A program made the position numbers and the translations under genes. Below, piece by piece: positions 17,670 through 26,495 of a stretch of 57,010 nt of DNA. Numbering within the stretch: position 1 is the stretch's first letter; every line of letters starts with the position of its first letter. The stretch spans positions 1 to 57,010 of the forward strand of contig NZ_CANCWQ010000011.1 of NCBI RefSeq assembly GCF_947381555.1, in the 5' to 3' direction. The notes under the pieces are model-generated. The model worked only from the letters and a program-made list of their open reading frames with translations, had not been told where the DNA came from and ran no database searches. The DNA comes from Limosilactobacillus pulli. Its GTDB lineage: Bacteria > Bacillota > Bacilli > Lactobacillales > Lactobacillaceae.

Positions 17670-17712
17670 TACGGCAGCAAGGCGCCAAGCACGGTACCGC
17701 TGCCGTATTTTT
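17670..17712 (+). terminator. secA terminator or attenuator
   Basis: TACGGCAGC (17670-17678) pairs with GCTGCCGTA (17699-17707) and is followed by TTTTT. It lies 24 bases before prfB, so some readthrough is likely. Confidence 0.8.
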
Positions 17713-17735
17713 GATTATTGAAAGGAAGAGTCACT

Positions 17736-18852
17736 TTGGAACTGAGTGAAGCCAAAAAGAATTTAGAAGCAATGCAGGCTGAGGTTGCACGCTTCGGGAG
17801 GTCTCTTTGACCTGGATGCATTAAATGAGCGTATCGCTGAAAACGAGCATCAAATGACCGCTCCTGATTTTTGGAACGATAATGAGACTGCTCAAAAAGT
17901 CATCAATGAAAACAATGACTTAAAGGCCAAACGCGACACCTACGTGCATCTAAAAGAACAGCTTGAGAACCTGCAGACGACGATTGAACTGTTAAGCGTT
18001 GAGCCCGATGATGAGCTTAAAGAAGCGTTTGACCATGACTATGAGGCCACGCAAAAAGAACTGCGTGAATATCGACTGACGCAGCTTTTGGATGGCCCAT
18101 ACGATGACAAAAACGCAATTTTAGAAATTCATCCTGGTGCTGGCGGTACCGAAGCTCAAGACTGGGGGGCAATGCTTTTGCGCATGTATGTCCGTTGGGC
18201 AGAGCGGCATGGCTTTGTCGTGGAGACGGCCAACTATGAAGCTGGTGAAGAAGCCGGTATCAAGAGTGTCAGTCTATTGATTAAGGGCCGCAACGCCTAT
18301 GGCATGCTGCGCAGTGAAAAAGGCGTTCATCGTCTGGTTAGAATCTCGCCATTTGACGCAGCCAAGCGCCGTCATACGTCATTTGCCAGTGTTGACGTCA
18401 TGCCTGAACTTGATGACAGTATTCAAATCGACATCGATCCATCTGATCTGCGCGTTGATACCTTCCGTTCATCAGGTGCCGGTGGTCAGCATATCAATAA
18501 GACCGAATCGGCCGTCCGAATCACTCACTTGCCAACTGGGATCGTGGTGGCTTCGCAGGCTGAGCGTTCACAGCTGCAGAACCGTCAGACGGCGATGAGT
18601 ATGCTGAAATCCAAGCTCTATGAACTGGAAGAAGAAAAACAGGCCAAGCAGCGTGCTGAGATTGAAGGAGTACAGTTGGATATTGGCTGGGGCTCGCAGA
18701 TTCGTTCATATGTCTTCCAACCATACACGATGGTCAAAGATAATCGCAGCGGCTATGAGACCCATGACGTGCAGGGCGTAATGGATGGCGATTTGGACCC
18801 ATTTATCAATGCCTATCTGCAATGGCGGCTCAGCAAGAAAAATCCGCGTTAA
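17736..18852 (+). CDS. prfB: Peptide chain release factor 2, with programmed +1 frameshift
   Basis: RF2 releases proteins at UGA and UAA. Translation starts at TTG 17736 after AAAGGAAG, reads 24 codons to CTT, then meets in-frame TGA at 17808-17810. A +1 shift at CTT-TGA-C continues with DLDALNERIAENEHQMTAPDFW to 18852, giving about 371 residues. The slippery site is preceded by the Shine-Dalgarno-like GGGAGG three bases upstream, the normal stimulator, so the break is regulatory and not a mutation. Low RF2 favours the shift, making a feedback loop. The SPF specificity motif (RISPFDAAKRR) and the catalytic GGQ (SSGAGGQHINKTESAVR) are both present. It follows secA, as in most Firmicutes. Confidence 0.96.
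17796..17811 (+). promoter_or_regulatory. prfB programmed frameshift site
   Basis: GGGAGG, then TCT CTT TGA C: an internal Shine-Dalgarno, the slippery CTT codon and a poorly terminating TGA C context, all as in known RF2 genes. Confidence 0.93.
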
Positions 18853-18911
18853 AGCAGATTGTGATGAAAGCGAAAACAAAGTAAGATAGATAAGGAAAGG
18901 AAGGGAAAATC

Positions 18912-19247
18912 TTGACCAGAGAACAGCGTTATAAACCAAATCGTCGCCTGACTCGATCAGCAAGCGATCGTTATATTGCCGGTGTTTTTGGCGGCTTGGG
19001 TCGTTATTTTAAGATCGATCCTAAATGGCTGCGAATCGGCTATGCGGTGCTGACGATTTTGACTTCGATCGTCCCAGGGGTTTTGATCTATCTGCTGATG
19101 GCAATCATCATTCCAGCAGACCCACAACCTTTCAATTTTTTTGACTGGCTGAGCCATACCAAAAAAGGCGAACCGGAGCCAAAAGAATCACGACGAGTAT
19201 TGCATAACGTCGAAGAGCATGATGTTAAATCAGGAAGGAAAGATTAA
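18912..19247 (+). CDS. PspC-domain membrane protein
   Basis: The 111-residue protein contains a PspC domain (about residues 11-68): RLTRSASDRYIAGVFGGLGRYF followed by DPKWLRIGYAVLTILT and one hydrophobic segment GVLIYLLMAIIIP. The C-terminal 40 residues are charged and cytoplasmic. PspC proteins sense or respond to envelope stress. The start is TTG at 18912 behind AAGGAAGGG. It overlaps the next gene, yvlD, by one base, a pair often found together in envelope-stress operons, and sits between prfB and hprK. Confidence 0.88.
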   Translation: MTREQRYKPNRRLTRSASDRYIAGVFGGLGRYFKIDPKWLRIGYAVLTILTSIVPGVLIYLLMAIIIPADPQPFNFFDWLSHTKKGEPEPKESRRVLHNVEEHDVKSGRKD

Positions 19248-19600
19248 TGGGCTTTTTTAAGAGCATTTTGATTGATGCCGTTTTATTTATCGCCTTAGCG
19301 GGCATATTTGCTCAGACCGGAATGTTTTATGTCTCCAGCGTTGGCGTGGCATTGTTGGCTAGTTTGGTTTTAGCAGTCTTGAATGCATTGGTAAAACCCT
19401 TTTTGATGCTGATCTCCTTGCCAATCAACGTCTTGACGCTAGGACTTTTCAGCATTGTAATCAATGGCTTGATGTTGATTATGACCTCGAGCGTAGTTGG
19501 TAAAAGCGCATTTTACTTTTCATCGCTGTGGTCAGCCATGCTGATTGCCTTGATTATGTCAGTATGCAATACGATTATTGCCAATCACTTTGAAAGCTAA
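19247..19600 (+). CDS. YvlD-like phage holin superfamily 4 membrane protein
   Basis: This 117-residue, very hydrophobic protein has four membrane segments and the family phrase VLAVLNALVKPFLMLISLPINVLTLGLFSIVINGLMLIM (about residues 42-81). In Bacillus, YvlD is encoded with the PspC-like YvlC in an envelope-stress operon, so a membrane-integrity role is likely, although the holin name is only structural. The ATG shares a base with the TAA of the upstream pspC gene, showing translational coupling. Confidence 0.88.
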   Translation: MGFFKSILIDAVLFIALAGIFAQTGMFYVSSVGVALLASLVLAVLNALVKPFLMLISLPINVLTLGLFSIVINGLMLIMTSSVVGKSAFYFSSLWSAMLIALIMSVCNTIIANHFES

Positions 19601-19620
19601 TTATCAGGAAGTGAATAAAA

Positions 19621-20595
19621 ATGCCAGAAAGCGTAACTGTTGAAGAGTTGGTCAAAAACGTCCGACTCAAAGTGCTGCAAGGTGAAGACTATCTGCAGCG
19701 GCCAATCGTCACCAGTGACATCTGTCGGCCAGCATTGGAATTTGCCGGCTACTTTACTCATTATCCAGCTGAGCGAATTCAGCTCTTGGGAATTACGGAA
19801 ACCTCTTTTGCCAAGGACATGACTCAAGAGCACCGAACGGAATATATGACCAAGATGTGCATGCCACAGACGCCATGCTTCGTTATCTCAACGGATCTGC
19901 CAATTCCAGTAGAACTGTCAAAAGCTGCCGAAGAGGCTCATATTCCAATTTTGGGCACGCATCTGACCTCTTCGCGAATTCTAAGCAACATGACCTCATA
20001 TTTGGTTGGCTGTCTGGCCAAACGGCAGTCACTGCACGGGGTTTTGGTTGACATCAACGGGATTGGGGTTCTGATTACCGGTGACTCAGGGGTCGGTAAA
20101 TCAGAAACGGCGCTGGAGCTGGTCCGGCGTGGTCATCGGCTGGTTGCCGATGATCGTGTTGAGGTTTACGCCAGAGACGAGCAGACGCTGGTTGGCTCAG
20201 CACCGGCAATTCTTGATCACTTAATGGAAATTCGGGGTATCGGGATTATTGATGTGATGAACCTGTATGGTGCCGGGGCCATTATGGAAAGTGACATCAT
20301 CAACTTCATCGTCCACCTGGAAACATGGACGCCTGATGCACGGTTTGACCGGCTTGGCGATCGTGGTGACACGCAGACGATTCAAGGCGTTATCATTCCT
20401 AAGGTATCGATTCCGGTCAAAACCGGTCGTAACTTGGCTATTATTATTGAATCAGCAGCGATGAACTATCGTGCTGAAACGATGGGATACGATGCCACCA
20501 AGACTTTTGATGACAACTTAAACCGGCTGATTCAACAAAATTCGGTTCACGACACGCAGGTAAAGGAACAAAAACAGGGTCAAGAGCATGACTGA
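19621..20595 (+). CDS. hprK: HPr kinase/phosphorylase
   Basis: The 324-residue bifunctional enzyme phosphorylates HPr on serine 46 when glycolytic intermediates are high and removes the phosphate when they are low. It sets carbon catabolite repression through P-Ser-HPr and CcpA. The C-terminal half has Walker A TGDSGVGKSETALEL (about residue 153), VADDRVEVYAR and the family signature region LMEIRGIGIIDV, MNLYGAGAI. The start has AGGAAGTG upstream. It overlaps lgt by 8 bases and heads the hprK-lgt-gpsA group, a standard Firmicutes arrangement. Confidence 0.97.
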   Translation: MPESVTVEELVKNVRLKVLQGEDYLQRPIVTSDICRPALEFAGYFTHYPAERIQLLGITETSFAKDMTQEHRTEYMTKMCMPQTPCFVISTDLPIPVELSKAAEEAHIPILGTHLTSSRILSNMTSYLVGCLAKRQSLHGVLVDINGIGVLITGDSGVGKSETALELVRRGHRLVADDRVEVYARDEQTLVGSAPAILDHLMEIRGIGIIDVMNLYGAGAIMESDIINFIVHLETWTPDARFDRLGDRGDTQTIQGVIIPKVSIPVKTGRNLAIIIESAAMNYRAETMGYDATKTFDDNLNRLIQQNSVHDTQVKEQKQGQEHD

Positions 20596-21421
20596 TACAC
20601 TCTTGAGTTTGGATCCGATTGCCTTTCGCCTGGGGGCAATCAAGGTTCACTGGTATGGTATCATTATTGCAACTGGTGTCGTTTTGGCACTGTGGCTTTC
20701 GATTCGTGAGGGCCAGCGCAAGGGAATCGATGAGGAGTACTTTTACGACTATCTTTTATGGGCGCTGCCAATTGCTGTAATCTGTGCTCGCATTTATTAC
20801 GTAGCGTTTCAGTGGTCGTATTACTCTCGTTTTCCTGGTGAGATCATTGCAGTGTGGGATGGTGGGATCGCTATTTATGGCGCGATTCTGGGTGGCTTTT
20901 TGACCCTGTGGCTTTTTTGCCGGGCGAGAAGAATATCGACTTGGACGATGCTTGACGTCATTGCGCCAACCGTGATTATGGCTCAAGCGATGGGACGCTG
21001 GGGAAACTTTTTCAACCAAGAAGCCTTTGGGAAAATCACGACGCTGGTTGCCTTAAAGGCTCAGCACCTACCTGCTTTTATCATTAATCAAATGTATATT
21101 GGCGGTCATTATCGCGTGCCGACTTTTCTATACGAATCATTGTGGGATCTGACAGGCTTTTTGCTATTGGTGAGCCTGCGCCATCGCCCACGTTTGTTTA
21201 AGCAGGGTGAAATCTTTTTGACCTACGTTATGTGGTATGCATTTGGCAGATTCTTTATTGAAGGAATGCGCACGGACAGCCTGATGATCGGCCCCTTGCG
21301 TATCTCGCAAGTCTTATCTGCCGTCTTCTTTATTGGTGCATTAATAATTTGGATCACGCGGCGTCATTCAAAACAATTACCATGGTATGCCGCATCGTTG
21401 AAAGGAGAAAAATATGAGTAA
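20588..21421 (+). CDS. lgt: Prolipoprotein diacylglyceryl transferase
   Basis: This 277-residue membrane enzyme moves diacylglycerol from phosphatidylglycerol to the lipobox cysteine of prolipoproteins. It has seven membrane segments. Conserved pieces are the N-terminal VHWYGIIIATGVVLALW, the middle GGIAIYGAILGG, and the Lgt signature MGRWGNFFNQEAFG (about residue 137). The late RTDSLMIGPLRISQ completes the set. The start lies inside the end of hprK (8-base overlap) with GGTCAAGAG before it, and its own end overlaps gpsA by 8 bases, so the three are translated as a coupled set. Confidence 0.96.
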   Translation: MTDTLLSLDPIAFRLGAIKVHWYGIIIATGVVLALWLSIREGQRKGIDEEYFYDYLLWALPIAVICARIYYVAFQWSYYSRFPGEIIAVWDGGIAIYGAILGGFLTLWLFCRARRISTWTMLDVIAPTVIMAQAMGRWGNFFNQEAFGKITTLVALKAQHLPAFIINQMYIGGHYRVPTFLYESLWDLTGFLLLVSLRHRPRLFKQGEIFLTYVMWYAFGRFFIEGMRTDSLMIGPLRISQVLSAVFFIGALIIWITRRHSKQLPWYAASLKGEKYE

Positions 21422-22430
21422 CAAAATTGCTGTTTTAGGTGCCGGATCATGGGGCAGTGTCTTAGCTAATCTTTTGGTTGGCAACAATCAAGAAGTAATG
21501 CTTTGGTCACGTGACTCCGAACAGGTGGTTACGATGAATCGCTGGCACATCAATCCTCAATACATGAAGGACTTTAAGTACTCCCCAGGTCTAAAGGCGA
21601 CTGATGACATGGAAGAAGCTGTGCGGGGTGCCGAATATATTTTGATGGTCATTCCAACCAAGGGCTTGCGCGAAGTTGCCGGTAACCTGAATCAGATTCT
21701 GGTTAAGCTAAACCAAAAGCCACTTTTGATTCACGCCACTAAGGGTCTGGAACAGGAAACCTACAAGCGTCCTTCTCAAATGCTGGCCGAAGAAATTGAT
21801 GAAAACCATCGTCAAGACATTGTCGTGCTTTCCGGCCCAAGCCATGCCGAAGACGTTGCTATCCAAGATATGACGGCAGTTACCGCAGCTTGTGCCAATC
21901 TGACGGCTGCTGAGCGCGTTCAAAAACTGTTCTCCAACAACTTTTTCCGAGTCTACACCAATGATGACGTCATCGGTGCTGAATTTGGCGGGGCTTTAAA
22001 GAATATTATCGCAATCGGTGCCGGTGCACTGCAGGGACTGGGCTACAAGGACAATGCACGGGCAGCTCTGATTACGCGGGGACTGGCTGAGATTCGGCGC
22101 TTAGGCGTGGCCTTTGGTGCTAATCCATTCACGTTTATTGGCCTTTCCGGTGTTGGTGATCTGGTCGTAACGGCTACCAGTAAAAACTCACGTAACTGGC
22201 GAGCCGGTTATCAGCTGGGGCAAGGACGCCAGTTAGAGGATGTCATCAGCAACATGGGTATGGTTATTGAAGGAATCTACACGGCCAAGGCAGCCTATGA
22301 ACTGGCCCAAAAACGCAATGTCAAAATGCCGATTACCGAGGCACTCTACCGAGTTCTTTATGAAGGAGAAGACATTGAAACGGCGATTACCAATCTGATG
22401 AGTCGAAAGGCCACATCTGAAATGGAATAA
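21414..22430 (+). CDS. gpsA: NAD(P)+ glycerol-3-phosphate dehydrogenase
   Basis: The 338-residue enzyme reduces dihydroxyacetone phosphate to sn-glycerol 3-phosphate for phospholipid synthesis. The N-terminal Rossmann motif is VLGAGSWGSVLANLL (GxGxxG, about residue 7). Further signatures are IHATKGLE, VLSGPSHAEDV, EFGGALKNIIAIGAGALQGLGYKDNARAALITRGLAEI with the catalytic lysine, and GLSGVGDLVVTATSKNSRN. It starts behind AAAGGAGA within the lgt end. Its lipid role fits next to lgt. Confidence 0.97.
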   Translation: MSNKIAVLGAGSWGSVLANLLVGNNQEVMLWSRDSEQVVTMNRWHINPQYMKDFKYSPGLKATDDMEEAVRGAEYILMVIPTKGLREVAGNLNQILVKLNQKPLLIHATKGLEQETYKRPSQMLAEEIDENHRQDIVVLSGPSHAEDVAIQDMTAVTAACANLTAAERVQKLFSNNFFRVYTNDDVIGAEFGGALKNIIAIGAGALQGLGYKDNARAALITRGLAEIRRLGVAFGANPFTFIGLSGVGDLVVTATSKNSRNWRAGYQLGQGRQLEDVISNMGMVIEGIYTAKAAYELAQKRNVKMPITEALYRVLYEGEDIETAITNLMSRKATSEME

Positions 22431-22443
22431 TCTGCCATAAGTA

Positions 22444-22452
22444 TGGTAAAAT
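22444..22452 (+). promoter_or_regulatory. Probable galU promoter (extended -10)
   Basis: TG-G-TAAAAT is an extended -10 located 48 bases before the galU start; the -35 is poor. Confidence 0.45.
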
Positions 22453-22499
22453 GTAAGCGTGTAACTATTCTGCTATGAAGCTGAAAGGATTTTTTGATA

Positions 22500-23405
22500 A
22501 TGAAACAAGTTCGTAAAGCAATTATTCCTGCAGCTGGTCTGGGGACGCGGTTCTTACCGGCTACCAAGGCCTTAGCTAAGGAAATGCTGCCAATCGTTGA
22601 CAAACCAACGATTCAATTTATCGTTGAAGAAGCCCGTAAGTCAGGCATTCAAGATATCGTCGTTGTTGATGGCAAAAACAAGCGCTCGATTGAAGATCAC
22701 TTTGACTCCAATCCAGAGCTGGAAGACAATCTGCGTGACAAGCACAAGGACGAGATGCTCAAGCTGGTTCAAGAAACCACTGACATCAATATCTACTTTA
22801 TTCGTCAGTCACACCCCCGCGGTTTAGGGGATGCCGTTTTGACGGCGCGTGACTTTATTGGTGACGAGCCATTCGTTGTAATGCTTGGTGACGACTTAAA
22901 CAACATCAACAACAACGGAACGCCATTGACTAAAGAGCTGATCGACAGCTATCAAGAAACGGGTGCCTCTACTTTGGCCGTTATGCGCGTGCCACATGAG
23001 GATACCTCAAAATACGGTGTGATCAATCCAAGTCAGGAAGTCAAGCCAGGGCTGTTCAACGTCACGAGCTTCGTTGAAAAACCAGATCCAAAAGATGCAC
23101 CGAGCGATCTGGCAATCATTGGCCGTTACGTCTTTACGCCAGAGATCTTTGACGTTTTGGCTAAGACCAAGCCAGGCAAAGGCAACGAAATCCAATTAAC
23201 GGATGCCATCAACACGCTGAATAAAACGCAACGGGTCTTTGCTCACGAATACAAAGGCGACCGCTACGACGTCGGCAACAAGTTTGGCTGGATCGAAACC
23301 AACATTGAATATGGTCTGAACCACCCAGAAGTCAAAGACGAGCTGCGCGAATACATTAAAGAACTCGGTGCCAAAATGACTGCTGAGGACAAAGCCAAGA
23401 AATAA
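22500..23405 (+). CDS. galU: UTP-glucose-1-phosphate uridylyltransferase
   Basis: This 301-residue enzyme makes UDP-glucose from UTP and glucose 1-phosphate for cell-wall glycans, teichoic acid decoration and Leloir metabolism. The nucleotide-binding start AIIPAAGLGTRFLPATKALAKEM, the GDD at FVVMLGDDL, and FVEKP and YDVGNKFGWIETNIEYGL near the end are all family features. ATG 22500 is preferred, with GAAAGGA ten bases upstream; TTG 22494 is in frame but adds only two residues. A terminator follows, so it is probably a single-gene unit. It supplies the partner substrate to the phosphoglucomutase at 26496. Confidence 0.95.
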   Translation: MKQVRKAIIPAAGLGTRFLPATKALAKEMLPIVDKPTIQFIVEEARKSGIQDIVVVDGKNKRSIEDHFDSNPELEDNLRDKHKDEMLKLVQETTDINIYFIRQSHPRGLGDAVLTARDFIGDEPFVVMLGDDLNNINNNGTPLTKELIDSYQETGASTLAVMRVPHEDTSKYGVINPSQEVKPGLFNVTSFVEKPDPKDAPSDLAIIGRYVFTPEIFDVLAKTKPGKGNEIQLTDAINTLNKTQRVFAHEYKGDRYDVGNKFGWIETNIEYGLNHPEVKDELREYIKELGAKMTAEDKAKK

Positions 23406-23408
23406 CAT

Positions 23409-23445
23409 AAAAATGGGACGCCGTTATCAGCGCCCCATTTTTATT
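23409..23445 (+). terminator. galU terminator
   Basis: AAAAATGGG..CGC pairs with GCG..CCCATTTTT, with one internal mismatch, then TTATT. Confidence 0.82.
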
Positions 23446-23470
23446 AACTAACAAAAAGTAAGCAAAGTTA

Positions 23471-23499
23471 TGGACAAATAAAATCAAACCAAGTAAGAT
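23471..23499 (+). promoter_or_regulatory. trxB promoter
   Basis: -35 TGGACA (23471-23476), 17-base spacer, -10 TAAGAT (23494-23499). Confidence 0.6.
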
Positions 23500-23531
23500 G
23501 GCATTAATCATAAATTATACGGAGGAACAAC

Positions 23532-24467
23532 ATGGCAGAAGAAAAACAAACCAGTTATGACGTAATCGTGGTTGGTGCTGGGCCTGCCGGCATGACTGCG
23601 GCCTTGTATGCCTCACGGGCCAATTTGTCCGTGTTGATGCTGGATCGCGGTATCTATGGCGGTAATCTGAACAACACGGCGGCAATCGAAAACTATCCTG
23701 GCTTCAAATCAATCCAAGGACCTGAACTGGCCCAGGATATGTACCAAGGAGCAACCCAGTTCGGTGCTCAGTATGCCTACGGAACGGTGGAAAAAGTTGA
23801 GCTTGATGGTGATCTAAAGCGTCTGACGACTGATATGGGCGATGTTTTTGAAACCAAGGCCCTGGTAATTGCAACGGGCACCCAGCAGCGTCATATGGGC
23901 GTCCCAGGTGAAGAAGAATATGGTGGTCGCGGCGTATCCTACTGCGCGGTATGCGATGGTGCCTTCTTTAAAAACAAGCATGTTATCGTTGTTGGTGGTG
24001 GCGACTCTGCCGTTGAGGAAGGAATGTATCTGACTCAGCTGGCTGATAAGGTAACGGTTGTCGTTCGTCGTGATCAGCTGCGGGCTCAGCCATTGATTCA
24101 AGAACAGGCCAAGCAAAATAACAAGATGGAGTTTGTCTTCAACACCAACGTTACCGAAGTGCTTGGCGATGAAAACAAAGTTACCGGCGTTAAGGTACAC
24201 AATTCGCAAACCGGTGCGGATGAACAGCTGCAAGCAGACGGTGTCTTTATCTACGTTGGCAGCCTGCCAATGACGGCGCCATTTAAGAATCTGGGTATCC
24301 TAAATGAGCAGGGATATGTTAAGACCAATGATCTGATGGCTGCCGATGTACCAGGCATCTTTGCCATTGGTGATGTGCGTGAGACGCCACTGCGCCAAGT
24401 AGCAACAGCAGTTGGTGATGGTGCAATTGCCGGTCAACAGGTTTACCAATACCTGAGAAGTCTTTAA
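23532..24467 (+). CDS. trxB: Thioredoxin reductase
   Basis: The 311-residue flavoprotein transfers electrons from NADPH to thioredoxin. The FAD motif VVGAGPAGMTAALYASRA (about residue 13), the redox-active CAVC in YCAVCDGAFFKNK (about 138), the NADPH motif VVGGGDSAVEEGMYL and the C-terminal FAD motif GIFAIGDVRETPLRQVATAVGDGAIAG are all in order. The start follows CGGAGG. The gene has its own promoter and a shared terminator with the convergent dehydrogenase gene. It belongs to the thiol and oxygen stress defences. Confidence 0.96.
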   Translation: MAEEKQTSYDVIVVGAGPAGMTAALYASRANLSVLMLDRGIYGGNLNNTAAIENYPGFKSIQGPELAQDMYQGATQFGAQYAYGTVEKVELDGDLKRLTTDMGDVFETKALVIATGTQQRHMGVPGEEEYGGRGVSYCAVCDGAFFKNKHVIVVGGGDSAVEEGMYLTQLADKVTVVVRRDQLRAQPLIQEQAKQNNKMEFVFNTNVTEVLGDENKVTGVKVHNSQTGADEQLQADGVFIYVGSLPMTAPFKNLGILNEQGYVKTNDLMAADVPGIFAIGDVRETPLRQVATAVGDGAIAGQQVYQYLRSL

Positions 24468-24470
24468 GCC

Positions 24471-24502
24471 AAAAAAGGATGGGTGATAACCCATCCTTTT
24501 TT
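24471..24502. terminator. Bidirectional terminator between trxB and the dehydrogenase gene
   Basis: AAAAAAGGATGGGT and ACCCATCCTTTTTT pair perfectly across loop GATA, with A and T tracts on either side. Confidence 0.95.
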
Positions 24503-24517
24503 ATTGCCTTGGTATGC

Positions 24518-25459
24518 TTATTTGCCTTCCTTGGCGGCTTCTTGACTTTCGGCATACTTTTGCTTGATGTAGTTGGCAGAGGTCTGCAGCTTTTCCAGTT
24601 CTTCATCAGTCAGATCCAGTTGAACCTGTTTCAAGATGCCATCGCGACCAACAACGGCAGGGTAGGAAAGATAGGTGCCGTATTCTTCACGATAGTTGGA
24701 AACTGGCAGTTCCGTGTGGGCATCGGAAAGAATCGTGTTGACCAGACGAACGGCAGCCGTTGCGACCCCGTAGTTAGTGTACTTCTTGCCACGGAAAACG
24801 GTAAAACCGCCAACCCGTGCTTCTTGGTCCAGACTGTCCAAGTCCAAGCCGCGATCCTTGGCCAGTTCAGTAATTGGCTGATCCAAAACGCGAACCGTTG
24901 ACCAAGCCGTAAATTGTGAGTTACCGTGTTCGCCAAGGTTATAGCCGGTAACGGAACGAGGATCCAGGTGCAGACGCTGAGCAACGGCCCGCTTCATCCG
25001 CGCGGAGTCAAGCAGCGTCCCGGTACCGATGACATGATTCTTTGGCAGACCAGTAACCTCTTGATAAATTGAAGTAATCACGTCAACTGGGTTGGTAATT
25101 ACGACCATCTTGCCATGGAAGCCAGATTCCTTAATCTTTTGAGCAACCTCACGGACTTGAACACGCGTAAATGGCAGTTCGGCAAAGCGGTCATCATCTT
25201 TGTTATCCTGCAGCTTGATATTGCCAAGTGCTGAAACTACGACATCAGCATCTTCCAATTGTGAGTAATCATTAACGAAGATGTTGGTGTGGTTCTTCAG
25301 ATTAGGCATTGCGTCGTAGAAGTCCAATGCGTCAGCTTTGACTTTGGCTTCGTTTTTGTCAATCAGCACCAGATCATCAACAAAGCCACAAGCAACAATA
25401 TAGTGAGCGACTGCGGCACCAACGTTTCCCATTCCGATAACAGCAACTTTTCGACTCAT
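24518..25459 (-). CDS. L-2-hydroxyisocaproate dehydrogenase-type NAD enzyme (lactate dehydrogenase family)
   Basis: This 313-residue member of the L-lactate dehydrogenase superfamily has the NAD motif VIGMGNVGAAVAHY (about residue 7), catalytic His in GEHGNSQF (about 180) and GTGTLLDSARMKRAV. The substrate loop reads LGNIKLQDNKDDDRFAELPFTR, much longer than the short loop of true lactate dehydrogenase and close to the L-hydroxyisocaproate dehydrogenase of Weissella. It therefore probably reduces branched or aromatic 2-oxoacids from amino acid breakdown, helping to recycle NAD. Many annotations would simply say ldh. The start follows AAAGGGAG. It has its own promoter. Confidence 0.85.
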   Translation of the reverse strand: MSRKVAVIGMGNVGAAVAHYIVACGFVDDLVLIDKNEAKVKADALDFYDAMPNLKNHTNIFVNDYSQLEDADVVVSALGNIKLQDNKDDDRFAELPFTRVQVREVAQKIKESGFHGKMVVITNPVDVITSIYQEVTGLPKNHVIGTGTLLDSARMKRAVAQRLHLDPRSVTGYNLGEHGNSQFTAWSTVRVLDQPITELAKDRGLDLDSLDQEARVGGFTVFRGKKYTNYGVATAAVRLVNTILSDAHTELPVSNYREEYGTYLSYPAVVGRDGILKQVQLDLTDEELEKLQTSANYIKQKYAESQEAAKEGK

Positions 25460-25513
25460 ACGGACATCTCCCTTTAAAATTAGAATAAAAACTTATTTTT
25501 TAATGTTTTTCTA

Positions 25514-25542
25514 ATATTAACGCTATTTTTTATAAATGTCTA
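25514..25542 (-). promoter_or_regulatory. Promoter of the hydroxyacid dehydrogenase gene
   Basis: On the minus strand, -35 TAGACA (25537-25542) and -10 TAATAT (25514-25519) lie 17 bases apart, followed by an AT-rich leader. Confidence 0.55.
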
Positions 25543-25574
25543 TGAAAAGTTTGCTGAAAATAGCAAACTTTTTG
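25543..25574. terminator. Hairpin between divergent dehydrogenase and HAD genes
   Basis: AAGTTTGCT and AGCAAACTT pair perfectly with an AT loop and a T tail on the plus strand. It overlaps no gene and sits beside the minus-strand -35; it may be an insulating terminator. Confidence 0.55.
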
Positions 25575-25631
25575 CGAGTCGACCGTGCTAAGATTAGAAA
25601 AATACCATCTTTAAGGAGAAATGATTTAACA

Positions 25632-26453
25632 GTGGGCATGCAATATTATCTAATCAGCGATCTGGACCATACGCTGCTCAATGAACAAGGCAGATTGAGT
25701 CAAAGAACGATTCATGCCGTCGTTTCTAGCGGTCTTTCACTGATGCTGGACTCAGCAAGAATGCCGGCTCAGATGCTGGATGTCATCAATCAGCTGCAAC
25801 TGAAGGGACCACAGACAGCCTTAAATGGCGCGGTTGTTTTTCAGCCAAATCAGGATAAATTTGAAATCTTAAACCAGCATGCGATTCCTGATCCAGCCGC
25901 GCAAAAGGTGCAAGAATTGATTGAATCGGTGTTTCCTCAGCTCAATCTTACCTGGATGGATGCTTTTGCTTGGCATGTCTCAACTTATGACCAAGGGGTA
26001 GCCAATGAGATCTTTTATACTGGCATCAAGCCAATCTATGATGTACATAATCGCCCAATCCAAAACGCACTGCAAATGCTTTTGATCATTGAAGATCCCA
26101 TCCTTTTAAAAAAGGTCAAATCAGCAATCCTAAGTCTACAGTCAGCTGAGATTGCAGTACATGAAGCCGGTGATGGCTATTTGACGATTAACGCAGCCAG
26201 TGCCGATAAGAGTCAGGCTGCGCATTATTTGATCAATCATGGTCTAGCCAGTTATGGTCAGTTGATGGCATTTGGCGACGATGAAAACGATCTGCCGCTG
26301 CTTAAAAGCGTCGCTCATCCGGTTGCCATGGCAAATGCCAGTCAAAACGTTAAGGAAAGCGCTGAGATAATCGCTTTAAGCAACGAAAAAGATGGTATAG
26401 CCCAAATTATTGAACGAATTGCACCAAACAAGGACCAAGTGCGGTATACTTAA
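25632..26453 (+). CDS. HAD-superfamily phosphatase, Cof/YidA subfamily
   Basis: This roughly 273-residue protein has the HAD nucleophile motif near its start, ISDLDHTLLNEQG (the first Asp is the nucleophile). A cap domain follows, and it closes with the Mg-binding stretch MAFGDDENDLPLLKSVAHPVAMANAS. Cof-type enzymes dephosphorylate sugar phosphates or flavin and pyridoxal phosphates; the substrate cannot be told from sequence. The start is uncertain. GTG 25632 lies 13 bases after AAGGAG, ATG 25638 gives the more usual N terminus MQYYLISDLDHT, and an ATG at 25621 opens a two-codon frame between. An extended -10 TG-C-TAAGAT (25586-25594) lies upstream. Confidence 0.85.
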   Translation: MGMQYYLISDLDHTLLNEQGRLSQRTIHAVVSSGLSLMLDSARMPAQMLDVINQLQLKGPQTALNGAVVFQPNQDKFEILNQHAIPDPAAQKVQELIESVFPQLNLTWMDAFAWHVSTYDQGVANEIFYTGIKPIYDVHNRPIQNALQMLLIIEDPILLKKVKSAILSLQSAEIAVHEAGDGYLTINAASADKSQAAHYLINHGLASYGQLMAFGDDENDLPLLKSVAHPVAMANASQNVKESAEIIALSNEKDGIAQIIERIAPNKDQVRYT

Positions 26454-26495
26454 GTTACTGTGATACAGGTGATTATAATTTAAGGAGATGTCATT

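Noticed and set aside
17736..17810. Apparent truncation of prfB by TGA
   Set aside because: The context is the known programmed +1 frameshift of RF2, so it is not a mutation.
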